From Atopobium sp. UBA1382 (GTDB lineage: Bacteria; Actinomycetota; Coriobacteriia; Coriobacteriales; Atopobiaceae), in contig DBQY01000008.1 of the NCBI GenBank assembly GCA_002305805.1, forward strand, positions 15,585-79,584: a stretch of 64,000 nucleotides of DNA. The letters are read 5' to 3'. Numbering within the stretch: position 1 is the first letter of the stretch; each line of letters begins with the position of its first letter. The notes below the pieces were generated by a model that worked only from the letters and a program-made list of their open reading frames with translations, was not told the DNA's origin and did no database searches. Shown piece after piece: positions 44,257 through 53,248 of the stretch. The translations under genes and the position numbers were made by a program.

Positions 44257-44430
44257 ATGGCGGAGGGGCTTCAGAGCGCGCGCAGGGTCGTGGGCGAGCG
44301 CGTCCGCGAGCGGCGCGACCCCGAGGACGCCCTGCCCGACGATCCCCTCTATCGTACGTTCCTGCCCATGTGGCGCTTCTGGCTGTCGCTCGCCGCCGTG
44401 GGTCTGTTCCTGCTGCGCTACTGCCCGTGA
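44257..44430 (+). CDS. Small membrane protein, 57 residues
   Basis: GGGAAAGGGG precedes ATG 44257. A charged N-terminal half (ERVRERRDPEDALPDDPLYR) is followed by one membrane helix (WRFWLSLAAVGLFLLRYC). No family recognised. A GTACCCG/CGGGTAC hairpin lies just upstream (44203-44219). Confidence 0.6.
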   Translation: MAEGLQSARRVVGERVRERRDPEDALPDDPLYRTFLPMWRFWLSLAAVGLFLLRYCP

Positions 44431-44437
44431 TGCTTGC

Positions 44438-45397
44438 CTAGCGCATCACCGACGTGGCGATGTAGGCGGCGTAGAGCACCACGAAGATCACGCCGTTCAC
44501 GCGGCTCATCTCGTGGCGGCGCCCCACGTAGGCAAAGCCCACGAGTACGGCCGAGAAGAGCGCGAGCAGCGCGAGGTCGACGTTGTATGCTGTGTCATAG
44601 GGTATGTTGGCAAAAAGGGCCGGCCCGCCGATGACGAGCAGCAGGTTGGAGATGTTGGACCCCACGACGTTGCCGACGGCGATGTCGGAGTTTCCGCGGA
44701 AGGCCGCCACCACGCTCGTGACGAGCTCCGGCAGGCAGGTGCCGAGCGCCACCACGGTGATGCCGATGATGCGCTCGGAGATGCCGAGCGCGCCCGCGAT
44801 CTCCACCGAGTTGTCCACCACGAAGTCGGCGCCGAACTTGAGCATCGCGATGCCGCCCGCAATGAGAAGCAGGTCGCGGAAGGTGTTGGAGGACACGATG
44901 CCGGTGTCGGGGTCATCCGGCGCGTCGTTCTTCTCGGACGCTCCCTCGCTGAGCCCTACCACGACGGTCCTGGCGACGAAGCCGAGAAACGCGGCGAGAA
45001 GGACGACGCCCTCGAGCAGCGTGACCTCGCCGTCCGTGTTAGCGAGGAGTGCGAGCAGACCACATGCCGCCACGCTCACCGGGATCTCGAAGCGGATGGT
45101 GCCGCGCGAGAGCGCGACGGGGGCGATGACGGCGGAGAGACCCAGGATGAGCAGCAGGTTTGCCAGGCAGCTGCCCACGACGTTGCCGAAGGCCATGTCG
45201 GCGTGCCCGCCCACGGCGGAGGTGACGCTGACCACGAGCTCAGGCAGCGACGTTCCAATGGCGACGATGGTGAGGCCGGCCACGCGCTCGGGGACGCCGA
45301 GGCGCGCGGCGATGCTGCAGGCGCCGTCCACGAGGAAGTTGGCGCCGAAGATGAGCAGGACGAACCCGACGACGATGATGATGAGGCTGAGGAGCAC
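44438..45397 (-). CDS. Ca2+/Na+ (CaCA) antiporter
   Basis: 319 residues from GTG 45397 (GGAAAGGA upstream). Both CaCA alpha repeats are intact: GTSLPELVVSVTSAVGG with GNVVGSCLANLLLILG, and GTCLPELVTSVVAAFRG with GNVVGSNISNLLLVIG. About ten helices. It exchanges Ca2+ for Na+ or K+. A collapsed copy is at 39247. Divergent from sugE copy 2. Confidence 0.9.
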   Translation of the reverse strand: MLLSLIIIVVGFVLLIFGANFLVDGACSIAARLGVPERVAGLTIVAIGTSLPELVVSVTSAVGGHADMAFGNVVGSCLANLLLILGLSAVIAPVALSRGTIRFEIPVSVAACGLLALLANTDGEVTLLEGVVLLAAFLGFVARTVVVGLSEGASEKNDAPDDPDTGIVSSNTFRDLLLIAGGIAMLKFGADFVVDNSVEIAGALGISERIIGITVVALGTCLPELVTSVVAAFRGNSDIAVGNVVGSNISNLLLVIGGPALFANIPYDTAYNVDLALLALFSAVLVGFAYVGRRHEMSRVNGVIFVVLYAAYIATSVMR

Positions 45398-45551
45398 GAC
45401 GGTCCTTTCCGGATCGGGGATACCACATCCAGTATTCCTGACGAGGACCGGTCCAAGATGTGACCGACCTCCGACTCCCAACCGAATCCACAGATGGGAC
45501 AAGGGGGGGCGTGGCCCCGTGTGCTACACTGCCGGACGACCCATGGGGGTC

Positions 45552-45592
45552 CCTGACGAGGGGCAGCCGTACCAGGAGCGAAAAGACGGCGC
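45552..45592 (+). ncRNA. Guanidine-III riboswitch, copy 2
   Basis: Same elements as copy 1 (CTGACGAGG, GCCGTACCAGG, AAAGACGGCGC), with small changes in the loop between P1 and P2 and one extra G after the first box. It ends 20 nt before sugE copy 2. Confidence 0.88.
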
Positions 45593-45612
45593 ATCTACCG
45601 AAGGAGGCTTTC

Positions 45613-45936
45613 ATGAACTGGGTCGTGCTCGTGTGTTCCGGGATGCTCGAGGCCGTGTGGGCGCTGGCGCTCGACCGCGCGGAGGGCTTCACGAGGCCCC
45701 TGCCCACGATCGTCTTCATCGCCGCGCTCGCAGCGAGCATGCTCGGCCTCAGCCACGCCGTGCGCACCATCCCCATCGGGACCGCCTACGCCGTCTGGGT
45801 GGGGATCGGAGCGGCGGTGACGGTGGGCTACGGCATCGCCACCGGGGCGGAGCCCTTCTCGTGGGCGAAGGTCGCGCTGCTCGCGGGGCTCGTCGGCTGC
45901 GTGGTGGGCCTCAAGCTCGTGGGCGAGTCCCACTAA
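45613..45936 (+). CDS. sugE: Guanidinium exporter (SMR family), copy 2
   Basis: 107 residues, same protein as at 39631 apart from Asn2. Essential Glu in SGMLEAVWALAL. GAAGGAGG precedes ATG 45613. Controlled by its own guanidine-III riboswitch. Single-gene Gdx proteins work as dual-topology dimers, so two copies probably raise dosage rather than form a heterodimer. Confidence 0.93.
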   Translation: MNWVVLVCSGMLEAVWALALDRAEGFTRPLPTIVFIAALAASMLGLSHAVRTIPIGTAYAVWVGIGAAVTVGYGIATGAEPFSWAKVALLAGLVGCVVGLKLVGESH

Positions 45937-46008
45937 GCGAAATAGGGCATAGGCACCTATTGGCCGTGCGGTTCTTGATGGGCCAATCAGGTCGTCTCGG
46001 CGTCCCCG

Positions 46009-46737
46009 CTACGCCTCGAACGCCCAGTCGGCGCTGACGGCTTTGGCGCCCAATTCAAAGTGGAGCCTTGCGATGCCCAGGTCGACCTTCCCGCAGGAGA
46101 TCGTCGGCAGCGCGCGGGCACGCACCGTGCGGCCGTCCTCGAGCAGCTCGAAGCGGAAGCGCTGCTGGTTCAGGGCGGTCGGTGCGAGCCGGGCGGCCTC
46201 GACGCCGGCGGAGAACCACGCGGGAGGCTCTCCGATCACGCGGCAGAGCTTCTCGGCTGGCTTGACCGGGTGCTTGGCTCCGGGCCCCTCGCCGTAGCCG
46301 AGGGCGATGGCAAGCGCGTATCTCTCGCCCGTGCCCACGCGAGCGGGGCTCCTCCTGCGGTCGTAGGTGAGCGCCACCCAGCAGGAGTCCACGCCCAGGG
46401 CGCGCGCCAGCAGCACTACCCTCTCGCCGGCGTAGCCCACGGCCTCGTCCAGGCCGGGCCCGGCCGGTCCCACGAGGGCGAGGTGGTTCCTCACGTTGCG
46501 GAAGCTCCCGTAGTGGGCGAGCCTGCCGTCGAAGGCGCCCGGGGCGTCGAGGCAGAGCTGCATGCTGAGGCCCGCACGCTCGTTCTCGGCGGTGATCTGG
46601 GCCTCCAGGGCCTCGCGCACCGCGCCCTCGATCGGGCGGTCGGTGAAGGCGCGCACGGAGTGGCGGCTGCGCATGAGCTCGGTGAGCGCGTCGGCGTCGA
46701 GCGCGGCGACGCGCTCGTCAAAGGGTGTCACGGCCAT
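46009..46737 (-). CDS. Nitroreductase-family protein
   Basis: 242 residues. RSRHSVRAFTDRPIE at ~24 is the nitroreductase FMN-binding start; LAPTALNQQRFRFELL and GIARLHFELGA match the twin-domain nitroreductases. It would use FMN and NAD(P)H to reduce nitro compounds or quinones. Downstream of the adhesin gene in the same direction, 13 bp gap. Confidence 0.88.
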   Translation of the reverse strand: MAVTPFDERVAALDADALTELMRSRHSVRAFTDRPIEGAVREALEAQITAENERAGLSMQLCLDAPGAFDGRLAHYGSFRNVRNHLALVGPAGPGLDEAVGYAGERVVLLARALGVDSCWVALTYDRRRSPARVGTGERYALAIALGYGEGPGAKHPVKPAEKLCRVIGEPPAWFSAGVEAARLAPTALNQQRFRFELLEDGRTVRARALPTISCGKVDLGIARLHFELGAKAVSADWAFEA

Positions 46738-46750
46738 CTTGGTGCTCCTC

Positions 46751-49648
46751 TCACGACCTCCGGCGCAGGACGTAAGCGACGACGGCCACGGCGACGCCGA
46801 GAAGCGCGAGGGCGATAAGGACGTCAGGGCCCACGGACGCGTCCGAGGTGTCCGGGGTCGCCTGGGGGCTTCCCTGGCCCTGCTGCGAGGAGTCGTCCTC
46901 CGGGCTACCGGGGTCCGAGGGCTCAGCAGGCTTGTCGGGGTCGGTCGGCTCGTCCGGGTCCTCCGGGTCGGTCGTACCGCCGCCGCTCACGCGGTTCTCG
47001 AAGAGAGCCTCGTCACAGGGCGCCCAGCCGTCCTCGCCGAGGACATCGGTGACGATTGAGGCCTCCACCCCGTCGCCCGCCCCGTCGTCGCGCGCCGTCA
47101 CGGTGAGGCGGTAGGTGCGCTCGTCGTACTCGACGCCGTCCTCGCCCTGCTCAGGAACGTCCTCGGTTACGAGGAAGGTGCGCGTCAGGCTACCGCCGGA
47201 GGGCACGTCAAGCACGATTTCCCCAAAGCTCACGGTCCCGTTGTCCTGGTTGCGCGCCACAAGCGCGTTCCCAACGGGCTCTCCGTTACCGTCGACCTCC
47301 TGCGCGCGGAACGAGAATTGCCCCTCGGCGAGCGTCCCGCCGACGAGCGTCTTGCGTGCCGTGAGGGGGACGACCGCCCGTCGGGTCTCGTAGTGGTTGA
47401 CGAACGCCGCCGCGGGGACGGGCTCGGACGTCCCGTCGTCACCGAGCAGCGACACCCGCGTCTCGCTCACGGAGAGCCTCCCGAGCGCGTCGGCCGTGAC
47501 GTCCACCTCCAGCACGAAGCTGCTACGGTCGTAGCTCACGCCCGTCTCCGGGTTCGCGGGGACCGCCTGGCTCAGCAGGAACTTATGTGTTCCCGGTCGG
47601 TCAAGCGTCAGCTCGGGGAAGGGGAGCGCCGACGCCATGCCGTCGGGCGACGCCACGCTTGCGGCGCTCGCCACGATCTCGTCTTCGCTGGCAAGCTGGT
47701 AGGCGAACTCGCCGGTGGCCTGCGCGCGGCCCACGAGCGTCGAGGTGGCGCCAGGCGTCCACGCGGTCGCAACATAGTCCTTCTCGTTGATGAAGGTCAG
47801 CGTGGTGCGCTCGTCCTGGCCGACCACGCCGTCCTGGGAGAGCAACGGCGTGGTGACGTAGCCCTGCGCGGAGGCGTCCGCCTGCGTCACGCGGACGCGT
47901 CCCGCCGGGAAGTTCCCGAAGGTTAGGCTCCCGCTAGCGGGCACGTCAATGACGGCGCGCCCGTTCACGAACGTGGCCGTCCCCGTCGTGCCGTCATCGA
48001 GCTCGTAGGCGAGCTCTCCCGTCACGGGCGAGCCGTTCTGCGTCGCCGCCTCGACGGCATACGAGAAGGACCTGCCGGCCGCGGCCTCGTTCTCGGCCGC
48101 GGCCCCGCTGACTCGGCTCACGACCTCGAGCGAGCCGTGGAGGTCGAGGACGTTGAGGAAGTAGGCCGCGCTCGCGGCGCCGTTGCCGGCTATGGTGCCC
48201 GTGCAGGACGTGGACTCGACGCCCTGGGCGATGCCCTCGGCGCTGCCCGCATAGGTCACGTAGCCCGCTGCCCCCTGCTCGGTGACGGTGTACCCAAGTC
48301 CCTCGGGCAGGCCCTCGATAAGGACCCCCTCGCCGCCGTGCAGGTCGTCGACGGTTGCCGTGCCGCCCGCGTCAAAGACGACGGTCCCGCTCTCTGCTGC
48401 CGTGCCGTCGCCGCGGTAGCGCGTCATGTCGTACGACCCTGCTCCCGGGAGCCCGCTCAGCTGCACGGTGAAGTCGAACGTCGCCTCAGGGTCCGCCGCG
48501 TTGCCGGCGACCACCTTGGCGATGCCAAGGGAGCCAGAAATGCTCACGTTGGTGAAGGAGGCCCTGGCCGGCTCGACGCCGATCACGCCCCGCTCGCCCG
48601 AGGCGACCGTGAGGTAACCCTCGGCCGTGTAGTCCCTCTCGCGCACCTCGAAGGCAGTGCCTTGGGGCAGCCTCTCGAGGGTGAGCCTCTGCCCGTCGGC
48701 GAGAGAGACCGTGAACGAGCCGTCCGCGTCGAGGCTTGCCGTCCCCTCGGTCCTGTCGACGTCGTAGGAGACCTCACCCGAGAGGGGGCTGCCGCCCTCA
48801 CCGTCGGCGAGCGTCACCGTGAACTCGAACGCGCGCCCGGGGTCGCCACCGACCACGTGCTTCTCCACGGAGAGGCTCCCATAGGCCATGCGGCTGTTGG
48901 TGAACGACGCCCGTGCCGTCTGCCCGTCGCTTTCGATGGTGCCCTCGGCGCCGGACGCGTCGACCTCGTAGTCTCCCTCGTCCGTCTCGCTCACGTCATA
49001 GGAGGTGGCCAGCGGAACGTCGAGCAGCACGAGCTCCTGCCCGCCGACGAGCGCCACCTCGCGCCCCTCCTCGAGCGCGACGGAGCCGTCCTCGCCGACT
49101 GTCGCCGTGCCGCGCGCCAGCGTCGCCCCGCCCGCGTCCCTGAGCTCGTAGGGCAGGCTCTCAGGGAGTCCTCCCACACGCTCGAGCGTCACGTCAAAGG
49201 GGAAGGCCCGCGCCTGGTCCGCCGCGTTTCCCGCCACGGCCTTGCTGACGACGAGCTCGCCCACCTGCTTCGTGTTGGTGAAGCGTGCCGTGGTGGTTCC
49301 GATCGCGAGCGTGCCCGTCGCCGCGTCGTCGCCGGAGGATGACCCGCCGTCCGTCGGCTCGACCGTTACCGTAGGCGTGAAGCCGGGCACGGGGTGCTCG
49401 CTCACCGAGAAGGACGTCCCCGCCGGGATCCCTGAGATTCGTGCGGACTGCCCGTCGGCCAGCGAGAGGGTGACGTGGCCGTTCTCGGGCGTGACGAGCT
49501 CGGCCTCACCGGACGGTCCCGTCAGCAGGACGGGGGCGTCGAGCGGGGCGCCGCCCGTACGGGAGAGCGAGACGTCGAACGCGAACGTCTGCGCGCGCTC
49601 GGAGTCCGTGAGCTCGTGCCTCCCGCCGTCGAGGCTCTTCTCCACCAC
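46751..49648 (-). CDS. Adhesin/pilin C-terminal part, downstream of an in-frame TAG
   Basis: 965 residues from GTG 49648. The frame is open without a start up to the TAG at 49853 and continues that of the upstream part, so these are two pieces of one ~1,900-codon gene. It has about five ~110-residue beta domains, each ending ARFTN or ASFTN, then two Spy0128/FctA-type isopeptide domains (ARKTLVGGTLAEGQFSF, VEYDERTYRLTVTARDDG). A proline/aspartate stalk follows. The C-terminus is ATPDTSD, a hydrophobic helix and RRRS: an unusual sorting signal of xPxTx type. Alone it has no signal peptide, so it would not be exported. Confidence 0.8.
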   Translation of the reverse strand: MVEKSLDGGRHELTDSERAQTFAFDVSLSRTGGAPLDAPVLLTGPSGEAELVTPENGHVTLSLADGQSARISGIPAGTSFSVSEHPVPGFTPTVTVEPTDGGSSSGDDAATGTLAIGTTTARFTNTKQVGELVVSKAVAGNAADQARAFPFDVTLERVGGLPESLPYELRDAGGATLARGTATVGEDGSVALEEGREVALVGGQELVLLDVPLATSYDVSETDEGDYEVDASGAEGTIESDGQTARASFTNSRMAYGSLSVEKHVVGGDPGRAFEFTVTLADGEGGSPLSGEVSYDVDRTEGTASLDADGSFTVSLADGQRLTLERLPQGTAFEVRERDYTAEGYLTVASGERGVIGVEPARASFTNVSISGSLGIAKVVAGNAADPEATFDFTVQLSGLPGAGSYDMTRYRGDGTAAESGTVVFDAGGTATVDDLHGGEGVLIEGLPEGLGYTVTEQGAAGYVTYAGSAEGIAQGVESTSCTGTIAGNGAASAAYFLNVLDLHGSLEVVSRVSGAAAENEAAAGRSFSYAVEAATQNGSPVTGELAYELDDGTTGTATFVNGRAVIDVPASGSLTFGNFPAGRVRVTQADASAQGYVTTPLLSQDGVVGQDERTTLTFINEKDYVATAWTPGATSTLVGRAQATGEFAYQLASEDEIVASAASVASPDGMASALPFPELTLDRPGTHKFLLSQAVPANPETGVSYDRSSFVLEVDVTADALGRLSVSETRVSLLGDDGTSEPVPAAAFVNHYETRRAVVPLTARKTLVGGTLAEGQFSFRAQEVDGNGEPVGNALVARNQDNGTVSFGEIVLDVPSGGSLTRTFLVTEDVPEQGEDGVEYDERTYRLTVTARDDGAGDGVEASIVTDVLGEDGWAPCDEALFENRVSGGGTTDPEDPDEPTDPDKPAEPSDPGSPEDDSSQQGQGSPQATPDTSDASVGPDVLIALALLGVAVAVVAYVLRRRS

Positions 49649-49852
49649 GAGCTCCGCGCTGCCCGTCTGCGGGGGCAGGACGAGAAGGCCGTTGTTTCCC
49701 AGAAGAGCCTGCAGGTGGATTCCGTCGTCGCGGGTCTGCTCGATGCCCAGGCGCTCGGCGTACGGGGCGCTGCCGGTGACGTTCGCGCTCTTCTCGTGCG
49801 AGCCGAGCTGGACCGGGACGAGGTACTTGGGTGTGCCGGCGAGTGCGAGCCA

Positions 49853-49855
49853 CTA
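49853..49855 (-). other. In-frame amber codon splitting the adhesin gene
   Basis: TAG ends the upstream part after GRLAQGADG, and the next 68 codons, in the same frame, read WLALAGTPKYLVPVQLGSH and lead straight into the downstream part. No other stop or shift occurs, so a single base separates this from an intact gene. Confidence 0.9.
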
Positions 49856-52453
49856 GCCGTCTGCCCCCTGGGCGAGACGCCCCTCCTGGTCCTGCTCGCT
49901 CGGGGAAACGTAGGGGAGGAAGACGGTGCGCTGCGTCGCGGGCACCTCCTCGCCCGGCGCGGTGAGGGTGGCGTCGTAGACCGTCTTGGCATAGTAGTAG
50001 GTGCCCCCGGCGACGGGTTCGGCCGTGAGGGGCGTGAGCTGGTCCGCCGTGGGGAGGCCCGTCGCGGGAGCGGTCTGGCCGTCCTTGAGCGAGAAGAGCG
50101 GCGCGTCGTGCGCGAAGGAGTAGTAGGAGTTGCCCGGCGCGACCCATGCCGAGCCGCTCGCACCGGCCTCGGCCGACGCGCCGGAGCCGTCGAAGTCGCT
50201 TGCGTAGAGCAGGCGACCGCCCGATGCCGTCTGGGCGACGTCAGCGCCCGCGGCCTGCGCGAGCTCCTCGTCGCTCACGGTACCGCCCGCCTCGATGCGC
50301 TTGAGGAGCGCTTCGACGGGGGTCGTGGGCCGAACCTCGTAGACGAGGCGCACCGGCTGTGCGTCCCCGCCGTCCTCGAGTGCCATTGTCGCCGTCCCGT
50401 CCTTGTGCACGGTCACGCTCGCGCGCCGCGCGGGCACGGCCTCGACGGGTGCCGAGAGCAGGAGCGTCTGCCGTCCGGTGGCGAGGTCGGTCTCGACCAT
50501 GACCACGAAGTCATAGAGCGCCGCGTCCCCGCCCGTGTACTGGTTCTCCAGGTTGCCTATGTAGAAGTAGGTCTCGCACACCGCCGTGGCGCCGGCGGAG
50601 CGCGCCGCCTCGACGCGCGAGCGAACGCCTGCGTCCGCCTGCTCCCAGGTGCCGTTGGCGATGGCGTCCACCTCGTCGGTTCGGGCGAAGCGGTAGGGGA
50701 GGCCATCGCCTGCGACCATGCCGTGGTTGCCGTCGACGTACCATGAGGCGCGGTTGGAGAAGGACGTCTCGCCGTCGTAGTAGATCTGGCGGTCGGAAAG
50801 GGCGTCGTAGAAGAGGCCGTATGCGTCGCCGCCGAGGTGGTAGCGGGCGTTGACGGCGCTCACGAGGTAGGCGAACTCGTGCGTGGCCTCCACGTCGAAG
50901 GGGTCCGAGAGGCTGATCTGGACCGCCTGGGCGGCGAGCGAGCCGTCGAGCAGCTCGTCACCGTACACGATCCCGTCCACGCGACCCACGAGCATGCCGG
51001 CACCCACGCGGTCGCGCACGCTCACGCGGCTTCCGCCGGGCAGCTCCGACCCCTCCCCGCCCGAGGTCGGGGCGTCGTACTCGACGTCGAGCATGCGGTC
51101 GACCACGGTGTCGAGCGCCCAGGAGAGCGCGCGTGCGCTACGGGCGGAGAGGTACTCGTCGACGGAGCTGAGCGCGTAGCCGTCGCCTGCGGAGACGAGG
51201 CCGTCCACGACGGTCAGCTCCACGGTCTCGCTCGCGAGGCCCGACCCGCTCGACCCCACGAGTTCGAGCGACACGCTCTCCCTGCCCGCGGCCGCCGCCT
51301 CGCCGTAGGCGCGGGCTGCCTCGCGCAGGTTCTTCGCCAGGTCGACCTGCTGGCCTGCGACCGTGTCCTCGAGTGTCGTTGCCCCCTGCTCGTCCGCGGT
51401 CTCGATCAGGTAGGCAGCCATGTCCGTGGTGTCGAGCCCTGTGGTGTAGAGCTCGAGGTCGCTGCTGGCACCGGCGGCCTCCCAGGCGCTACTCACGCGC
51501 TGCGCCTCGAGGCGCACGGTGAGCATCGTCGCGAGCGGCGCGTCGGTCCCGTACCCGGTCTCGCGGGAGTTTGGCAGCGGTCCGAGGAATCCCGTCGGGT
51601 CGCCCGTGTAGGCGGGCGGTTCGTCAACACGGACGCTCGCCATCGACGGCGCCTCGAGTGACACGAGCAGCATCACGGGCGCTCTCCCCGTCGTGCCCGC
51701 GTCATCGGCGGCGGCCACGAGCGACTCGCCCGCAACGTATGCCGCGCGCTGCAGGTAGAGGCCCGCACCGAAGGAGCCGTCCCGGGTCTCGACCCCCGGG
51801 TCGGAGGCATGCGCCACCACCCTGAGCTCGGCGGGGGAGGAGGACGTCGCCGGGACGAAGGAGACGTAGCGTCCCTGGTCGTCGGGCTCGTATGACGAGA
51901 GGGGCATGAGCGTCGTCACGTCGGAGCTGTAGCCTATCACGCTCACGCGGGTGGGCGTCGAGCCGTCGTCGTTCTCGGCCATGAGGCGAGCGATCGCGGC
52001 GTTGAGGGCGTCGGCGAGATGGGCGGCCTGTGCGCGCCCGTCATAGGTCCTGTCCACGAGTAAGCGGTTGAGCGGGACTACGAGTACGACGTCATGGGCG
52101 GGCCCTCCCTCGTGACGGAAGGAGGTGGCGCTGGAGAGGGCGGAGAGGCCAACGATGAAGCCGTGCTCCTCGTCCTCGAGGGATACGGGCAGCCCTGCGG
52201 CGCGCGCGTCCTCGGAGCTGCCGTAGACGGACTTGTCGGCCCAGATGCGCCCGGACTGGCCGGTCGAGTAGGAGAGGGCCCCCGAGCCGTCTCCGAAGAG
52301 GTCGACCCAGCCCTGCGAGGTGCTCGGGTCGGTGAGCTTGAGGATGTCGGTGGCGTGCGCGGGTGCGGGGGCGAGCGCGAGGACGGAGATGACGAGGGCG
52401 AGAAGGGCGAGGACGAGGGCCGTGAGGCGCGACGTGCGGGTTGCGCTGGGCAT
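49853..52453 (-). CDS. VWA-like adhesin N-terminal part
   Basis: 866 residues. Signal peptide 1-34, cleaved after AHA. The N-terminal segment (ILKLTDPSTSQGWVDLFG, GRIWADKSVYGS) and ALSSATS are typical of giant VWA-pilin adhesins of Actinobacteria. The VWA strand is DVVLVV (121-126), but the MIDAS DxSxS that should follow is PLNRLL, so metal binding is probably lost. A large VWA/isopeptide region continues to ~700. Needs the part after the TAG for wall attachment. Confidence 0.83.
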   Translation of the reverse strand: MPSATRTSRLTALVLALLALVISVLALAPAPAHATDILKLTDPSTSQGWVDLFGDGSGALSYSTGQSGRIWADKSVYGSSEDARAAGLPVSLEDEEHGFIVGLSALSSATSFRHEGGPAHDVVLVVPLNRLLVDRTYDGRAQAAHLADALNAAIARLMAENDDGSTPTRVSVIGYSSDVTTLMPLSSYEPDDQGRYVSFVPATSSSPAELRVVAHASDPGVETRDGSFGAGLYLQRAAYVAGESLVAAADDAGTTGRAPVMLLVSLEAPSMASVRVDEPPAYTGDPTGFLGPLPNSRETGYGTDAPLATMLTVRLEAQRVSSAWEAAGASSDLELYTTGLDTTDMAAYLIETADEQGATTLEDTVAGQQVDLAKNLREAARAYGEAAAAGRESVSLELVGSSGSGLASETVELTVVDGLVSAGDGYALSSVDEYLSARSARALSWALDTVVDRMLDVEYDAPTSGGEGSELPGGSRVSVRDRVGAGMLVGRVDGIVYGDELLDGSLAAQAVQISLSDPFDVEATHEFAYLVSAVNARYHLGGDAYGLFYDALSDRQIYYDGETSFSNRASWYVDGNHGMVAGDGLPYRFARTDEVDAIANGTWEQADAGVRSRVEAARSAGATAVCETYFYIGNLENQYTGGDAALYDFVVMVETDLATGRQTLLLSAPVEAVPARRASVTVHKDGTATMALEDGGDAQPVRLVYEVRPTTPVEALLKRIEAGGTVSDEELAQAAGADVAQTASGGRLLYASDFDGSGASAEAGASGSAWVAPGNSYYSFAHDAPLFSLKDGQTAPATGLPTADQLTPLTAEPVAGGTYYYAKTVYDATLTAPGEEVPATQRTVFLPYVSPSEQDQEGRLAQGADG

Positions 52454-52594
52454 GCGGGCTCGATTCGGTCGAGGGCGTAAATGAGCCTTGTTTACCCAGA
52501 TTCAGGAAGGCTAGACCCGGCGTTCGCGAGCGGCGGGTGCGAGCGGGCCGACCGAGCCCTGCGGACCTGCTACACTGAGGTCTCCAACAGCATA

Positions 52595-52721
52595 GAGGGC
52601 ACGGTTCGAAGAGCTGCTACGCCTAGTAGATGAAAAAAGGATTCCGGTTTGACTCCGGAACAGCACAAGACTGTGTTCATAGGTTGGCGGCCGCGCGCGC
52701 CGCCTGTCCTGCCTTGCCCTC
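52595..52721 (+). ncRNA. Candidate cobalamin riboswitch
   Basis: The core ATTCCGGTTTGACTCCGG then AACAGCACAAGACTGTG resembles the conserved cobalamin core (CCGG hairpin, ACTGT). A distal CCTGTCCTGCC resembles the B12 box. GAGGGCA (52595) pairs with TGCCCTC (52715) to close the element. A TACACT -10 (52571-52576) would start transcription just before. A TGCCCCC/GGGGGCA hairpin (52726-52740) next to the ribosome binding site is a possible expression platform. Some consensus positions differ, so this is not certain. The whole 301-bp gap is explained by promoter and RNA. Confidence 0.6.
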
Positions 52722-52754
52722 CCGATGCCCCCTGGGGGCAGAGAGCGAGGCACG

Positions 52755-53234
52755 ATGTCTCAGAAGTACAAGAACGGAACTGCCGAGAAGATCCTGCTCA
52801 CGCGCCTTGGTGCCGCCTTTGCGGCGCTCGTGCTGGCCGTGGGCCTGGCTGCGTGCGGCACTGCGCCCGCAACGGACGGCGCCGCCGGCTCCGGCACCGA
52901 CGCTGCCCAGGAGCAGCAGGCCGCCATCGCCGTTACCGTGGAGATCGACGCCACGGCTGGCGAGGGCGAGACGACCACCGCCAGCGTGGAGCTGTCCGAG
53001 GGCGCCACGGTCTACGACGCCCTCGTCGCCACCGGTGCCGACGTCAACGCGAGCGACTCGGACTACGGCATGTACGTGCAGGGCATCGACGGCCTCGCCG
53101 GAGGGGACTTCGGCGACATGAGCGGCTGGATGTTCGAGGTCAACGGCGAGATGGCCGAGGTCGGCTGCTCCCAGTACGAGCTCGAGGACGGCGACGTGGT
53201 GGCCTGGACCTACGTGACCGAGTTCACCGAGTAG
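52755..53234 (+). CDS. DUF4430 (transcobalamin-like) lipoprotein
   Basis: 159 residues. Signal with lipobox LAAC (Cys34), then an acidic linker and a DUF4430 domain (GATVYDALVATGADVNAS, DMSGWMFEVNGEMAEVGC). The domain is related to the C-terminal part of transcobalamin/intrinsic factor. It would capture cobalamin outside the cell for the ECF transporter encoded next. ATG 52755 follows GCGAGG. Confidence 0.87.
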   Translation: MSQKYKNGTAEKILLTRLGAAFAALVLAVGLAACGTAPATDGAAGSGTDAAQEQQAAIAVTVEIDATAGEGETTTASVELSEGATVYDALVATGADVNASDSDYGMYVQGIDGLAGGDFGDMSGWMFEVNGEMAEVGCSQYELEDGDVVAWTYVTEFTE

Positions 53235-53248
53235 CCGGCGAGAAGCAC

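Noticed and set aside
49853..49855. TAG as a pyrrolysine codon
   Set aside because: TAG is used as the ordinary stop of many genes here (for example adh and the polar amino acid ATPase) and no pyl genes are in view; nonsense mutation is simpler.
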